A DNA stretch of 64,000 nucleotides, taken from positions 2,666,001 through 2,730,000 of the forward strand of contig OU612067.1 in NCBI GenBank assembly GCA_914767715.1. Reading direction: 5' to 3'. The notes under the pieces are model-generated. The model was not told the DNA's origin and ran no database searches. It saw only the letters and a program-made list of their open reading frames with translations. Positions 23,277 through 34,759 of this stretch are shown in pieces; position 1 is the stretch's first letter, and the number at the start of each line of letters is the position of its first letter. Position numbers and translations under genes: made by a program. Source of the DNA: Membranipora membranacea. Taxonomy: Eukaryota; Bryozoa; Gymnolaemata; Cheilostomatida; Membraniporidae.

Positions 23277-26200
23277 TTACACAGTGTCAGTGCACTTATT
23301 ACATCTAACACAAACAGCACATGGAATCCTCTGGTTGTTTAAATACATGTTATAGCCTCTATTTCCACTACTTGGACAGGTTGAGAAGCGAACAAGTCTT
23401 AGACTGGCGTTTGATGATAAATCTGCGTCTTTATTGACACATATTTGATCCGATGAAGTCCCTCCTGCTGTTGCAAGCCAACCTTCATACTCTCTATGAG
23501 TTGTACTTGATGGACAGGTTGTCCGACCTTGAACCATTACATAGGAGAACAGAGATATATTTTGTGAGGGCTCACAGGCAAAACCAGGATTGATGAGATT
23601 AGGGCAAAGGGAGACCAAATTATGGAATAGGTTTACTTTGTCATGTGAATAGTCTGCATTTAGTTAGGCTGGAATTTGTTGGCATGGGTTCAGAAATATG
23701 AGATACTATCTCTCACACAGGCTGATATCAGGTTTTCTAAATTTCATCAACATCACAAAACTGACTAAATGTCAGGGGAGTCTGAATTAGCCATGCCATT
23801 TTTATGCAAATTATCACTATCACTAGTCGGAATCGTTCTCGAATCCCTCTATCAGAATGTGTGAGCGATTGGAGGATAATACAGCGAGCAGATCTCGCTC
23901 ATTCATTGAGTGAGTGATATTGGCTGTTTTTAATTGAAACCCCTCCCCCTAAAGGAAAATGGACATTTTTTCAGGTGTAGCTGCTCAGTTTAGCAGGAGA
24001 AGTTTCACCAATAGCATATATAACCATAGAGACTGAATCCCACCTCCCTATGTACCCCACAGATTAATCATACTTACATCCCTTCTATTTTGGAGAGTGC
24101 TATGATTGAACATTTCTACAGTTTTCCAACAGCTCGTAATGTTTGCTTGTTTGTTTTGTTAATTTAGAGATTTACAAGAGGATCCACTATTTGATTTGGG
24201 TTTATTGTCAGAGTGTTTGTGGGATTTATATTTTATAACCTGGCTCTAGATATCAATAAACAGATGTCGACTCATTGTTGTTTGTTTATCTATCTGCAAC
24301 TTCTGTTACGGATAACTCTTTTCAGTTGCAGACAATTTCAACCAATAGAAATTCATGTCTCCTCCTGTAGGAGTTGTGAGGGCTCTTACAGTCTATACAT
24401 CAATGATGTGCGCTTGATGAACTGTCTTTATACTCACATGGAACTGTGCATCTTCCCTGTAGCAGGCATGGCATGGTTGAACATTAGTTGTCCTACCTAT
24501 CCTTATTGGTGCCATCATCGAAGTTGTTTGTGGGTCACCCCTAGAATCAGTCAAATTTGTCTCTTCTCTTAAGCAGTGGATCGTAGAGCCAGAGCTACTG
24601 AAGCCACCTGATCCGGCCATAAACCCTGAAATATATACAATACGCGGTTGTAGTCAAATTTATTTATATGTGAGACAAATAAAGAGACAGTATATTATAC
24701 AGGTGTCGTTGCCGCCTGTCATTTACCGATGTTTCTTGGTATGTGATGAAATGTTTTGGGAGGATTTCATTTTTACAATACTCCGCGTACACTCAATGAC
24801 TTATTTATGTTTACTACCACAAGCCTCAAGGTAGTGAAGTGTGGTGTCAGAGAACTCCTTGGTGTAAGGTATGAACAAAAACAATAACCAGCAACAGATA
24901 TTGAATATTAGTTATATGACAGAAAAGCTAGACACTCCATACCTAATTTCATAATCAAAAAATATGTTAATATCATATCAACTGTCTGTTGACTTGCCCA
25001 ATATTACCTTTGTAAAGTGGTGTTGCAGCCTTCCGGCGAACCCCTGTGAGAGCGACTGAAGCTTCTGGGCAATTACCAGACCCCCAAACTATGAATGATG
25101 ATCCAGCTACAAAATAAATAGCTAGGTTCCTGAACAAGCAATATGTTATCTCTGATAATGAGCCGTGCATCAAAACTTCACAGATGAATCTTATGGGGAG
25201 CTGTAATAAAGTCGAACAGGATCTTCTTCCAGGTAGAGGAGGAAACTGAGAAGATTAGTTTTCAGGACAATCAGTCTACAATACCAAATCCCAACATAAA
25301 CATAATCTACACTCTAGTTAATTACTTGAAAATAAAACGAAATCTGAAGTATAAGCTCTAAGGAAGTTCTAATTGAGAAATGATTATATTTGTCAAATGT
25401 GATATTGAACGATATTGAAAAGATGCTTACGTTTTGTTGCTGGGGGTGCCGGTGTTCCTGCAGGGCCAGGGTTTCCAGGGGCACCTGCAGAGCCTGGCTG
25501 TCCAAAAGATCCAGCTGCACCTGGTGATCCATCTGATCCTGGGAAACCAGGTGGGCCTGGCTGGCCCTCATTTCCTGGTGCACCAGGTTGTCCCATAGCA
25601 CCTGGTGCTCCTGTCTCTCCTTTCGCTCCTGGAGCTCCACTTGCTCCGGGAGGTCCTGGAGGCCCTGGGGGACCAACTGCCATAATAGGAAAACTAGACA
25701 TTAAAGGCATGAAAGATTGTGTCACCTTCAAAGTTGAATACTGTCAGGAGCTGTAACCAATGAATGAAGGTTATCTTAACTTGCTGAAATGCTTGATCAC
25801 CATAATATATCCAATTCTCCAGCTAGAATTGTGTTGAGTCTATGAGGCAAGAACCGCTATCGGTATTTATGACTGTAGGGTATTACTTAGTGTCAACAAG
25901 GAGATGAACCTGTTCTTCTATGGAAATAATCTAGGATTTTCAGAGAGAGTAATTTTGCTCTCCTGTCGAGATAGACATGAGGTATCGTTTAGAGGTTCTT
26001 TTTTATAGCTAGGAATTCTAAGCTTTCAATTCTTAAACTTTGCAAACAATGGAAACCATAAGTTACAATGCAGTTTAAATTAATATATATTTGTGAATTA
26101 ATAGGATTACCTTGTGGGCCCCACCATAGATTACCTGGTTGTCCTGGTTGTCCTGGCTGTCCTGGTTGTCCTGGCTGTTGTCTCTTCACTCTCCTTATAT

Positions 26201-26451
26201 TCACATAAAAATAAATAAAATAATTAGCTTAGATAAATTGCGAGACCGTAGCGCTATAATACCAAACCTCTTGATCAGCCGGTTGCTCAATTCAAAGTTT
26301 TCCATCAAATTCATTGCACTCCCAAACTATAATTTTTCCAAGTACCAAAGCAACCTACCTCCTGAGTTGGTTGAAGCTGGAGTGTGGTTATTTCTTGTTT
26401 CAGATCGCTATACATGAAAGCAAATGTGGCTGCCACCAGTGGTTGGACTAT
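23277..26451 (-). pseudogene. Membrane short-chain collagen, gene A (probably decayed)
   Basis: All six exons of the gene B type can be aligned: remnant of exon 1 (26359-26451), exon 2 (26111-26192, [12 protein letters not shown]), exon 3 collagen (25431-25676), exon 4 (25008-25106, SSFIVWGSGNCPE), exon 5 (24438-24625, QPCHACYRED) and exon 6 (23277 to about 23540, EGWLATAGG ... IPCAVCV). Several breaks are visible. Exon 1 loses similarity at a run of ten A (minus strand), so the start codon, cytoplasmic tail and half the membrane span are gone. The in-phase acceptor of exon 2 reads AAGG instead of TAG. The exon 6 acceptor reads ATG instead of TAG, although an in-phase acceptor 33 bases upstream (GTGAG) could substitute. 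Exon 2 is 28 codons shorter than in gene B, and exon 6 ends in a longer tail with two extra Cys. Exons 3-5 are open, so a rewired transcript cannot be excluded. Confidence 0.7.
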
Positions 26452-27049
26452 TTTTTTTTTCCTCTTTCCTCAACTTGAGGTATTAACCAGGTAATTTTCT
26501 TTCCACATCAACCTTAAATATTTCATCATTATTTTTGGCACAAGCCATTAGCAGAATAAAGATGTAATACTACCAGATACACAACCACACAAGGGAACAA
26601 TAATTTATTTAAGTAAACTTCTATGTTGATGAAATATCTATCATTGTCAAGTTTTGCTAACAATTTGTAACTATGCACATATCCAATGATACGAGGAAAA
26701 ACCCATGGACTGCCGTTAAACTTTCACGCTTCTTGCATTTAATTTAGCCGGGCTGCCTTCACACTAGCCTGTAGCTGGCTATCTAGTTCTTTCTTAGCCT
26801 TTTGTTAACCAGGTATAATCTTCTCTGTAGACATCTTACTACATGTATACTCATTTATTGCAATAAAACCTGGAGAAAAATTTGGCTTATTATTCTCCTT
26901 TTAGGTAAGCAGCCTTTTTTTCTACCCTAATAATCTAATATAATGACACGATATCCTTACTCTGTGACCTCATCAAATTAATTAGGGTTGAGCTATCAAC
27001 AATATGTAGCCTGGCAGTATACCAAGTGTCGAATATAAGACGTGTAAGC
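26452..27049. other. Sequence upstream of collagen gene A
   Basis: The run of T at 26451-26460 marks the loss of similarity to the other collagen genes, as if a poly-A-tailed insertion or rearrangement had replaced the promoter. No TATA box equivalent to those of genes B and C is seen. The stretch ends at the microhomology junction near 27050. Confidence 0.45.
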
Positions 27050-27179
27050 AAAATATATGTTGTTGATATTACATACCCCTAAGCAAGGCTCACAAGTATG
27101 CATCAGCGAGGCCTCACTTCGATAAGTCGTAAGTTTAGTCCAAGCACCTTGTCGAGCTGATATATGGACCAAGCATAAC

Positions 27180-27265
27180 TGACTTTGTATTGTCAGGAGT
27201 AATTTCATAGTTAAGGGTGTGAACTTGTGATCTGTGGGGTCAAGGTTCGATTCCCAGTGCCGGCA
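27180..27265 (+). repeat. tRNA-like SINE head with perfect B-box
   Basis: GGTTCGATTCC (about 27244-27254) is a perfect RNA polymerase III B-box. It is preceded by gttaagggtgtgaacttgtgatc and followed by a conserved body (gatgatactcagaacactcctgtggg). In the unit 3 copy the sequence right after ggttcgatt is replaced by about 320 bases of other DNA (about 55690-56010). Confidence 0.5.
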
Positions 27266-27956
27266 GGCAGGCTCATGCTACAATGATGATTCTGATGATA
27301 CTCAGAACACTCCTGTGGGTTCTTCCTTCCTCACAGAAGGATGGTGTTATTCATTTTACACAAAACTTAGAAATCATACTGACCTGCATACTGCCTGACT
27401 TAATGAGCTGGGCAAGTATTAAATTCATAAGAAACTCAAAAATTAGTATAAATACATAATCACCAATCCACCACTTCATCAGCTGTACTGAGGTAATATA
27501 GGGGTGATTTTTGGTTCGATTTGTTTTGATTTCATTGGGTAATTAATTCATGAATAAAAAATGCGTGAATTTAGGGTTGGAATTTGATTGACTCTTATAA
27601 ACATTACCCTTCAGCAGCGGAGGCACTCTAAATGAGGCCAACAGGTGCTGCTTTAAAACAGACTTAAATGAATCAATACATGTGAACGGATTGAAACAGG
27701 CAAGCTGTTTCAAGCAACAGACGCTTGGTAGTCAGGTTGACGATGACCACAGGCAGATGTAGAGGCAGGGTAAGGCAAGCCGAGGAGAGATTTGCGAGTG
27801 GGTAGTTAAGGACTGCCAATTTAAGCCATTATACTGATCCTGTGTCCATCAAAATCATCTTTTGCTGGCATGGTAGTACCACTGTGTTCTCTCGTATGGT
27901 AGCTCCGGCAACTTTCAAACTCAACTCAAACTTGATTTTCCATTGTGATAATTAAC

Positions 27957-28712
27957 ATTATTCCATACTTGCCAACCTGTACGCATAAAGCGTTTGTAAA
28001 CGCTTATTTGACACTAATTGAGTTTTAAACGCAAAACGCTAGTTGTACTCATTTATGGTTTTCCAAACGCCTGTTCATCTAATTAGGCAATCAAAAACGC
28101 ATCTTTTATCTTTAGTGTTAACTTGGTTGTCATGGTTAAATAATAGACTAAAAATCTGGTATTGGCTGCAGAAAACCATGATGTTGATTTACAGTTGACT
28201 TTTTACCTGTCCAAGTTTTGCATGAGCCAAATTGCAACTTTTCTTCAATGAGACACAACATAACTAGTAATCCATTGTAGAATATGGTGGTTCTGCCAAC
28301 TTCAACTTTTCTTTAATCAGAGTAACAAAGTTGTCTACCTCCTTGTTGGGGTGAGATAACTCAGATCTCCTGCCCCAGTGTTTCAAGGGCAAACCAGGGA
28401 GGATGGGCAAACAGAGTTTCAAATAGCCTGTCTTGTCCAGACAGGCTAGGTTACAAACAATTTCTCATTTATAATTAGCAGTTTGCACCTTACAACGCAA
28501 AGGGAAAAAGACTAATGTTGAGTGATCTGCACTCCTACGCTACTAAGGACTACTTACTGTGATAATAGCATCTTTCGCGCGTAGCGCGAAAAATTTTTTG
28601 GGCGTTTTCTGGTCATTTGAGGCACCCTGGAGTTTTGTACTCATTTTTAAGCATTTTGCAAATTTTTGTACTCATTTTGGAAAAATTAGGTTGGCAAGTC
28701 TGATTATTCCCT
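27957..28712. mobile_element. Probable non-autonomous DNA transposon with ACTTGCCAACC ends
   Basis: ACTTGCCAACCTG near 27966 is mirrored by the reverse complement near 28688-28700. The block lies within about 990 bases missing from the duplicated locus in unit 3. The interior has repeated aaacgc and tgtactcattt motifs and a TTTCGCGCG palindrome at 28573. There is no transposase. Confidence 0.5.
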
Positions 28713-28959
28713 TCCTGAACCTTCCCTATCTTTGCTTAAAATTTTGATGACAAAGCAGCTACAGAACAAGCCAGTTAACCCGAATAATAGGAAGCTGGTA
28801 ATTCCAGTTTCCTAAAGCAAGAGAGAATAATTACACCATACTTTTCCGATTGCCATGAATCATTATTTGTGACTTGAAAATTAAAATGATGAAATAATGA
28901 TGAATAATTATATATAAATTCTAGCAGTTCAGATGACCAGTAAACTGTTGACCCCAGCC

Positions 28960-29077
28960 AAGTTTAAGCGCTCAAACGGTGGCGGGATGCTGGTAGAGGC
29001 ATTTCATTATCAATAGAAAGTGGTTGATAATGAGATGCCCCTACCAGCATCCTGCCACCGTTTGAGCGCTTAAACTA
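28960..29077. mobile_element. 118-bp hairpin MITE with 9-bp target duplication
   Basis: Arms of about 51 bases (AGTTTAAGCGCTCAAACGG ... ATTATCAA and the reverse complement) enclose a loop of about ten bases. ACCCCAGCC occurs at both flanks (28951-28959 and 29078-29086). The orthologous place in unit 3 (near 56875) has one copy of the flank and no element, a clean empty site. A related hairpin lies at 32761 and 60597. Confidence 0.88.
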
Positions 29078-29086
29078 ACCCCAGCC

Positions 29087-30559
29087 TGTCTTTGTTCTAG
29101 CAACTACTGTCGGTCTTTCATATAAAGGCTATGCAAGTCATTGAAGAAAAATAATATGGTCCTCAGCACTTGAATCCTGTGGTACATAATTCCCTTTTAT
29201 TCTTTTTTTATTTTCTAAAAGTTGATATAGTTAGAAGGGAAATTATTTATTTACACTTTATTATCCCTAAATGCTGATTGGGACTATAAGAAGTTAGAGG
29301 TTTGCCAAGCTTTCTTGAAGATTGACAAAGAGAATTCCACACCAGAAAACAAAGTAGAAAAAAGGCTACCTTCATAAACAACAGGAGAGTTGATCGGTAC
29401 ATGAAAGGAGAATAAAGGTTAAAGAATTGATTGAAAACTCAGGTGGTGGCACAATATTTTGCTTGTTTCTCAGGTTTTACTTTCGGATAATCTTTGAGAT
29501 TCTCAATCACCACTTATAGGCTTATTAAAGCACACAGTGTAAACCTGACCAAAGGTCAAACATGAATAAATATGCTATGGATGGAATAAAGGCTGAGATT
29601 TTATGCTGAGTAAAGACATCAAGTAGGCTACTCCTGTGATCAGAGATACAGATGATATCTCTTGGAGTTGTTTCGAACTGGAATTAATGTCGTGTTGCAG
29701 TCGTTACAAACATGCCTTTTACAGCTCTGTGTCACCATCTGATGCCAAGTTGTACCATGGTTATTCAAATTTTTGGAATTGTCTGAAATGGTCCCTTTTT
29801 AATTAAGAGAGGACAAGTCAATCAGTAACAAAGCAAGGAAATGTTAACAACATAGACATAATACTTAACTGTTATCATAAATCTATGGTAAACACTGTCA
29901 ACGCTGATTGTGAAATTCCATATTATATAAGTGAAGGCCATCTCATGTCACTGTCTTTAAGACTAATAAAAATTTGAGACTTTTTTCTTCTTGTTAACCA
30001 GAGATCAGAAAGGTATATGACTTCAAATAAATATGGTTGGTCAAGCCTATCTTCACCACAAAAAGACAGTAACTGATTAATCTGATGTCACACACACTGC
30101 AATATTATCAGCTTATACCATAGACTTAATAATAAACTTATATATTGTTATGGAGTCTATGGAGTCTATGGCTCATACTCCTCACACACACAAGATCTTT
30201 CTAGGATACCTATGAAACTTTGCAAGAGTTAGACAGTCAAGGAAACAAACTGTGAGAGGTGATATGGTGCATTTTAAAACTAGGACTTGTAAAGGTCTAA
30301 TAATAAGCAACAGTGTTTCTACCTAAAAAACGATTGGATATCAACGACGTTGTGTTCTGAGTTTCAATCTTAAAAATAAAATGGTTTTTTGTGTGTTAAC
30401 TAACTGCTCCAAAGTAGGCCGTATATTTTGAAAATTGTCGTGTCATATTATGAGTATCGCAGTTAAATAAAAATAGAAAACAACTCATCTTGTCATTAAC
30501 CATTATCCTCATCCCTTATCATATAAATAGAGAAAACAGAATTAATATCAAGATATAAA
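29087..30559. other. Intergenic part of duplication block B
   Basis: Sequence between the hairpin MITE and the 3' end of collagen gene B. A short inverted motif (catagactt ... gtctatgg) lies at 30118-30172. No gene was recognised. Confidence 0.4.
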
Positions 30560-30565
30560 TTTATT
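30560..30565 (-). promoter_or_regulatory. Candidate polyadenylation signal of collagen gene B
   Basis: AATAAA on the minus strand, about 300 bases after the stop codon and conserved in unit 3 at 58421-58426. Confidence 0.4.
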
Positions 30566-30867
30566 TGGTCACTAGAATGACCATCGTCTTCATGGTCATG
30601 GTAATGGATGTCTACCCATACAATGTATATATAGGAGTTGTATTGCCAGCATCAATGTGGGCACAACTCTTGTCAAAATAACATTGGATCCAACAAACAA
30701 TAATTATCGTCAACGTTTTCAGAAAAATATTTTACATTCAAATCCGAAAGGCAAAATATTTGTTTGAACATACACAAATAGTTCTTGCAGATAAGCATGG
30801 GTGTAAACCTGCTTAAACTGACATTATCATTGATGTTCTTTCCCGAAGTTAACCTGTTACAATTGTC

Positions 30868-33800
30868 TTATTTTACACAAACTGCACACGGAACTCTCTG
30901 ATTATTTGAATAATTGTTACATGCAGCATTCCTGCTTGGACAGCTTGAGAACTGGACAGGCTTCAGTCCCGCTGTTGATGATAGGTCTGTAGCTCTATTC
31001 ACACATATATGATCAGAAGAACTGCCTCCTGCAGTCGCCAGCCATCCGATGTACTCAGGTGCTCTATTCATACTTGGTGGACAAATTGTCTGACCTGGAA
31101 CCATTACCTAGTAAAACATGGAAGAGGTTGTTCAACCTTGGTTCAGCACTTACTTCACCACAAATAGAGCTAATAATTAGGTCAAATATTGACCTGAGAA
31201 TTGCTAGTTCATCAGGCAAATTGTTGTCAATTTTAGCATGTAGTTGTAGCATCCATGAAAACCTTTTTTCTAATGTCATTGATCAGGTGATTGGGTGGGA
31301 TTTTATCAGTCACCTATAAACATCATAACTTAAGAAAGCAGACCACTAGATGACAAAATTAGGTAGATTTGAGGGTAAAAGTCAGTAAGACAGTTAGATT
31401 TATCTTTTGCCACAATGAACGGGTGAAATAATTCTTGGGTCAAAAGCCTGAATAAAACCATTGATATGTATATACTTATAAGGATAATATATTGCTCTTC
31501 CACGTTTAACGACCGCCTACGGCCGCAATCGCCATCCCGAACACTTTTAAGGGCTGGCTGTGAGAAGAACCACAAGGGCTTGTATAATATGTGAGACATA
31601 AAGTGGAATGATAATAACTAGTAGTCTTTAAACTCGCATGGAATTTAGCATCTGCTCTGTAGCAGACATGGCAGGGCTGAACTCTATCTGATCTCCCTAA
31701 TCTGATTGGTGCAATCACTGATGTTGATGCTGGGGCCTGAGCAGCAGACGACCTGGTATCAGTAGTTGTCCCTAAGCATAGAATGGAAGCGCCATCATCA
31801 CTCACAGTATTAGGTCGAGCCATAAACCCTGAAATTAATAAATAAACATTACAACCGAACGTTAACAGCTAAACTCCCGTGACTTTGGATTTTTTACAGC
31901 TAGACACTACAGTAAGAGGTGATGTCATCCACAACTGAATCTCCAAAGCACTTGCAGAGTTTGGTGTGTAGCCTTCCGATTGACTTATGTAAAGACATCT
32001 CAACACTAGCAGTGGTCCCATCAACTGGCCACGACAGCTCAATTACCCTCTACCAGTATGCTGTGTCAATTAGGGTGGCAATGTTAGAATGGAGGGAGCT
32101 TAGAGGGATGATAATTCATGATTAGCCGGCTTATTAACAAGAGCCATGGACCCAAGTTTTCTTTGGAGGTGGCGTAACCAGCTTGCACGAATGTTTATCA
32201 CTTCCAGGCAGTCGATTTGTATGACAGAGTTTGGGTTTACCTGATTTCTTGGTTAATGATGATACTGTTACTGATGGTCAGGGATGACGCAAATATAGTG
32301 TTACAATAAAGTGGCCCTAATGTGTGGTTACTATCAATGTTATGATATTACTCTATTTTTACCTCGGTAAAGTGGACTTGTGAATGTCCATCCGCCGGGA
32401 CACTGCAGATATCCCCAAGCTATGAATGATGAGCCAGCTACAAAATAGAGTGTCAAACATCTTAACATAATGAAATAGATCATGGAGACTTGACATACAT
32501 GTTAGCTTATCAAGTTTACCAGTGAGAGTGAAATTGACCATTGCAGACTGAAGCAGAAAATGTTATATGTGGAAAAAGTTTCATGAAACTGTTCCATATT
32601 AGAATCTGCTGCATTGATAAAAGTGTCTTTAAATGGGGAGAACAAGTTCCCTCTGGTTTTAAAAAGCTACGGTTTATATTTATTTGTTTAAAGAGGTTTT
32701 CTAGAAAGTTTACAGATAACAGAGTAGTTGAAAAGTAACTTGTTTAGTGGTGGGGATGGCAGTTTAAGTGCTTAAATGTGTCGGGATAGTTGGTAGAAGC
32801 ATCTCATAATCAACATCTTTCCTCACATGGGTTGAGAAATTGGTTGGTAATGAAATGCTACTATCCGTTATCCCGACACAGTTTGAGCACTCAAACTAGG
32901 AAGATGGGGGAGGATGATGCTGTAGCATCCTAGCTCAAAGGGCATTTTTTTTCCAAATGATGCCAGAATGACAAGCTATCTAGGACAATTCAGCCCAAAT
33001 ACTGGAGGAATTGTGGCAAACCAATGTTTGGACACAAAATAGCTTTTTAGCGTTGGAAATAACAAGTGTGATGCAAAAAATAATGTGTTAGGATTAATGA
33101 TGAAATATGATTGATTTGATTGCTTTCGACCTTTCCTATGAAACATATATTGCCGTTTTCTTGCTTGGTTCAAATTTGATAAGGTGGTTTGTATGCAATG
33201 GATAGCCCTGGATGACAAAAAATGTGTCTGCAATACTGTCCACATAAAATAAAACCTTCTCATATAAATGCTATAAGTAATACTTTGAATTCCAAGTGGT
33301 CTCCTACATTACGTTTAATGGGTTTTCAGCTGTCAACAATACTATCACTGACATTAATCAAATCGCCCTTCTGATTTACTCTTTCTAGTTTTAGATCCAA
33401 CTAAAACTTAATGATTGTTATTTTTACGTATTCAGTTTAGAGTAAGTTGCGAATTGTGATACATAGTCTAAGTGAAAGACATGAAACAGATGCTTACGTT
33501 TTGTTGCTGGGGGTGCTGGTTGTCCTGGTTGTCCTGGTTGACCAGCTGATCCGGGTTGGCCTGGAGCACCCGGTGCTCCTGGTTGCCCATCGAATCCTTC
33601 AGCAGATGGTTGTCCTGGTGCTCCAGCAAATCCGGGTTCGCCTGGTGACCCTTGTGCTCCAGGTTGTCCATCATTTCCTTGAGCACCAGGTTGTCCAATA
33701 GCACCTGCTGCTCCTGTGTCTCCTTTCGCTCCTTTCGCTCCACGTGCTCCTGGAAGTCCTGGGTTCCCTTGAGGACCAACTGTCACGGGAAAATCAAACA

Positions 33801-34657
33801 TAATTATAAATGCCACCAGCAAGGTCATTTGGTCATAAGCTGCATCCTATTTGAGACGTTGAAATATGCAATTGTAGATGAATAGAGTTCCTACACACTA
33901 AAGGCACAATGTCCAACAGAAGATTCTTTGCCCAGCCAGAATTTTATCATTATTTTCATTCTTATTGCTTAATAGATGAATATTAGGACGGCAGGGTTAC
34001 GCCACTGGTGCAACAGCAAGAAACAGATTATCTGTTCTGTTCAGATTTTATGACTTGTCACCATAATTTACAAGTGAACATTCATTGTTGTGAAGTTTTG
34101 AGTTTTACCGATTAAGACTCTCTAGTTTTGTACAGTAAGAGAAACCCGAAATAATGACTCAGTTTGAATAGAAGTATTACCTTGTGTCTTCCATATCAAT
34201 TGGTATCCTGGTTGACCACCGTATCCTCTTTGCCCTGGTTGCCCGTTGTGTCCAGGATGGCCAGGTTGTCCAGGTGCTCCAGGTGGTCCTGGTACTCCTG
34301 GTGCTCCTGGTGCACCCGGCGCTCCAGGTTGTTGTCTTTTCACTCTCTATATGTGTACAGAATGAATAACATTATAAGATACACTATCAGAATAAAGGTA
34401 AATCAGCATTACTGCAAGACTGAGTTCTAAATTGATTGACTTCATTTATATTAAATTAAGCCTAATCACAATATATAGCTTTGCTTAGAGCCTACCTCCT
34501 GAGATGGATGAAGCCTGAGTGTTTCCATTTCCTGTTTGAGATTGCTATACATGCCAGCAAATGTTGCTACAGCTGCACATAGTACTATCAATTGAGTCGC
34601 CCAGCAGAAGCAATTCAGAGAACCACTTTTACTTGTGTTCTTTTTCACAGGATCCAT
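30868..34657 (-). CDS. Type II transmembrane short-chain collagen (C4-like head), gene B
   Basis: Six exons join in frame to 371 residues: 34496-34657, 34181-34346, 33498-33779, 32363-32437, 31638-31828, 30868-31107. Exon 1 gives a 13-residue cytosolic start ([10 protein letters not shown]), one membrane span (about residues 14-36) and a short stalk. Exon 2 opens with RVKR, a furin-type site, then Gly-X-Y. Exon 3 is mostly Gly-X-Y (about 25 triplets), with one Gly to Ser break. Exons 4-6 form a Cys-rich head ([40 protein letters not shown]) with the two-repeat pattern of short-chain collagen C4-like proteins. The ATG at 34657 is chosen because an upstream in-frame GTG has no eukaryotic support. 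The exon 5 donor is GC (CAT|GCGAGT), where genes A and C have GT. The predicted product is a trimeric cell-surface protein that could be shed. The ligand is unknown. Confidence 0.92.
32761..32897. repeat. Hairpin element in gene B intron
   Basis: An imperfect inverted repeat, agtttaagtgct ... agcactcaaact, 137 bases long. It is related to the 118-bp MITE at 28960 and is present at the same place in gene C (60597-60733), so this insertion predates the duplication. Confidence 0.75.
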
Positions 34658-34744
34658 TTGGAAAAAATCAAGTTTCTCAGATACTTTATGTCCTGCTGTG
34701 CTGTACACTCTGTGATGAAATGTGGTGTGAGTAAGACTGTTCCA

Positions 34745-34752
34745 CTTTTATA
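34745..34752 (-). promoter_or_regulatory. TATA box of collagen gene B
   Basis: The minus strand reads TATAAAAG, about 90 bases upstream of the chosen ATG. This predicts a transcription start near 34720 and a 5' UTR of about 60 bases. The identical motif precedes gene C. It also supports using the ATG at 34657. Confidence 0.65.
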
Positions 34753-34759
34753 TGTTGGT

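Noticed and set aside
25415-25756. Plus-strand Gly-Pro-rich frame of 113 codons
   Set aside because: It is the complement of the collagen exon of gene A. Gly-Pro codons read as Gly/Pro-like on both strands. The minus strand has the splice signals.
28573-28592. TTTCGCGCGTAGCGCGAAA palindrome as an operator-like site
   Set aside because: It lies inside a probable non-autonomous transposon with no gene nearby. No regulatory role can be supported.
34466-34708. Longer gene B first exon starting at 34708
   Set aside because: The first codon there is GTG, not ATG, and the TATA box at 34745-34752 places transcription start close to it. The ATG at 34657 is preferred.
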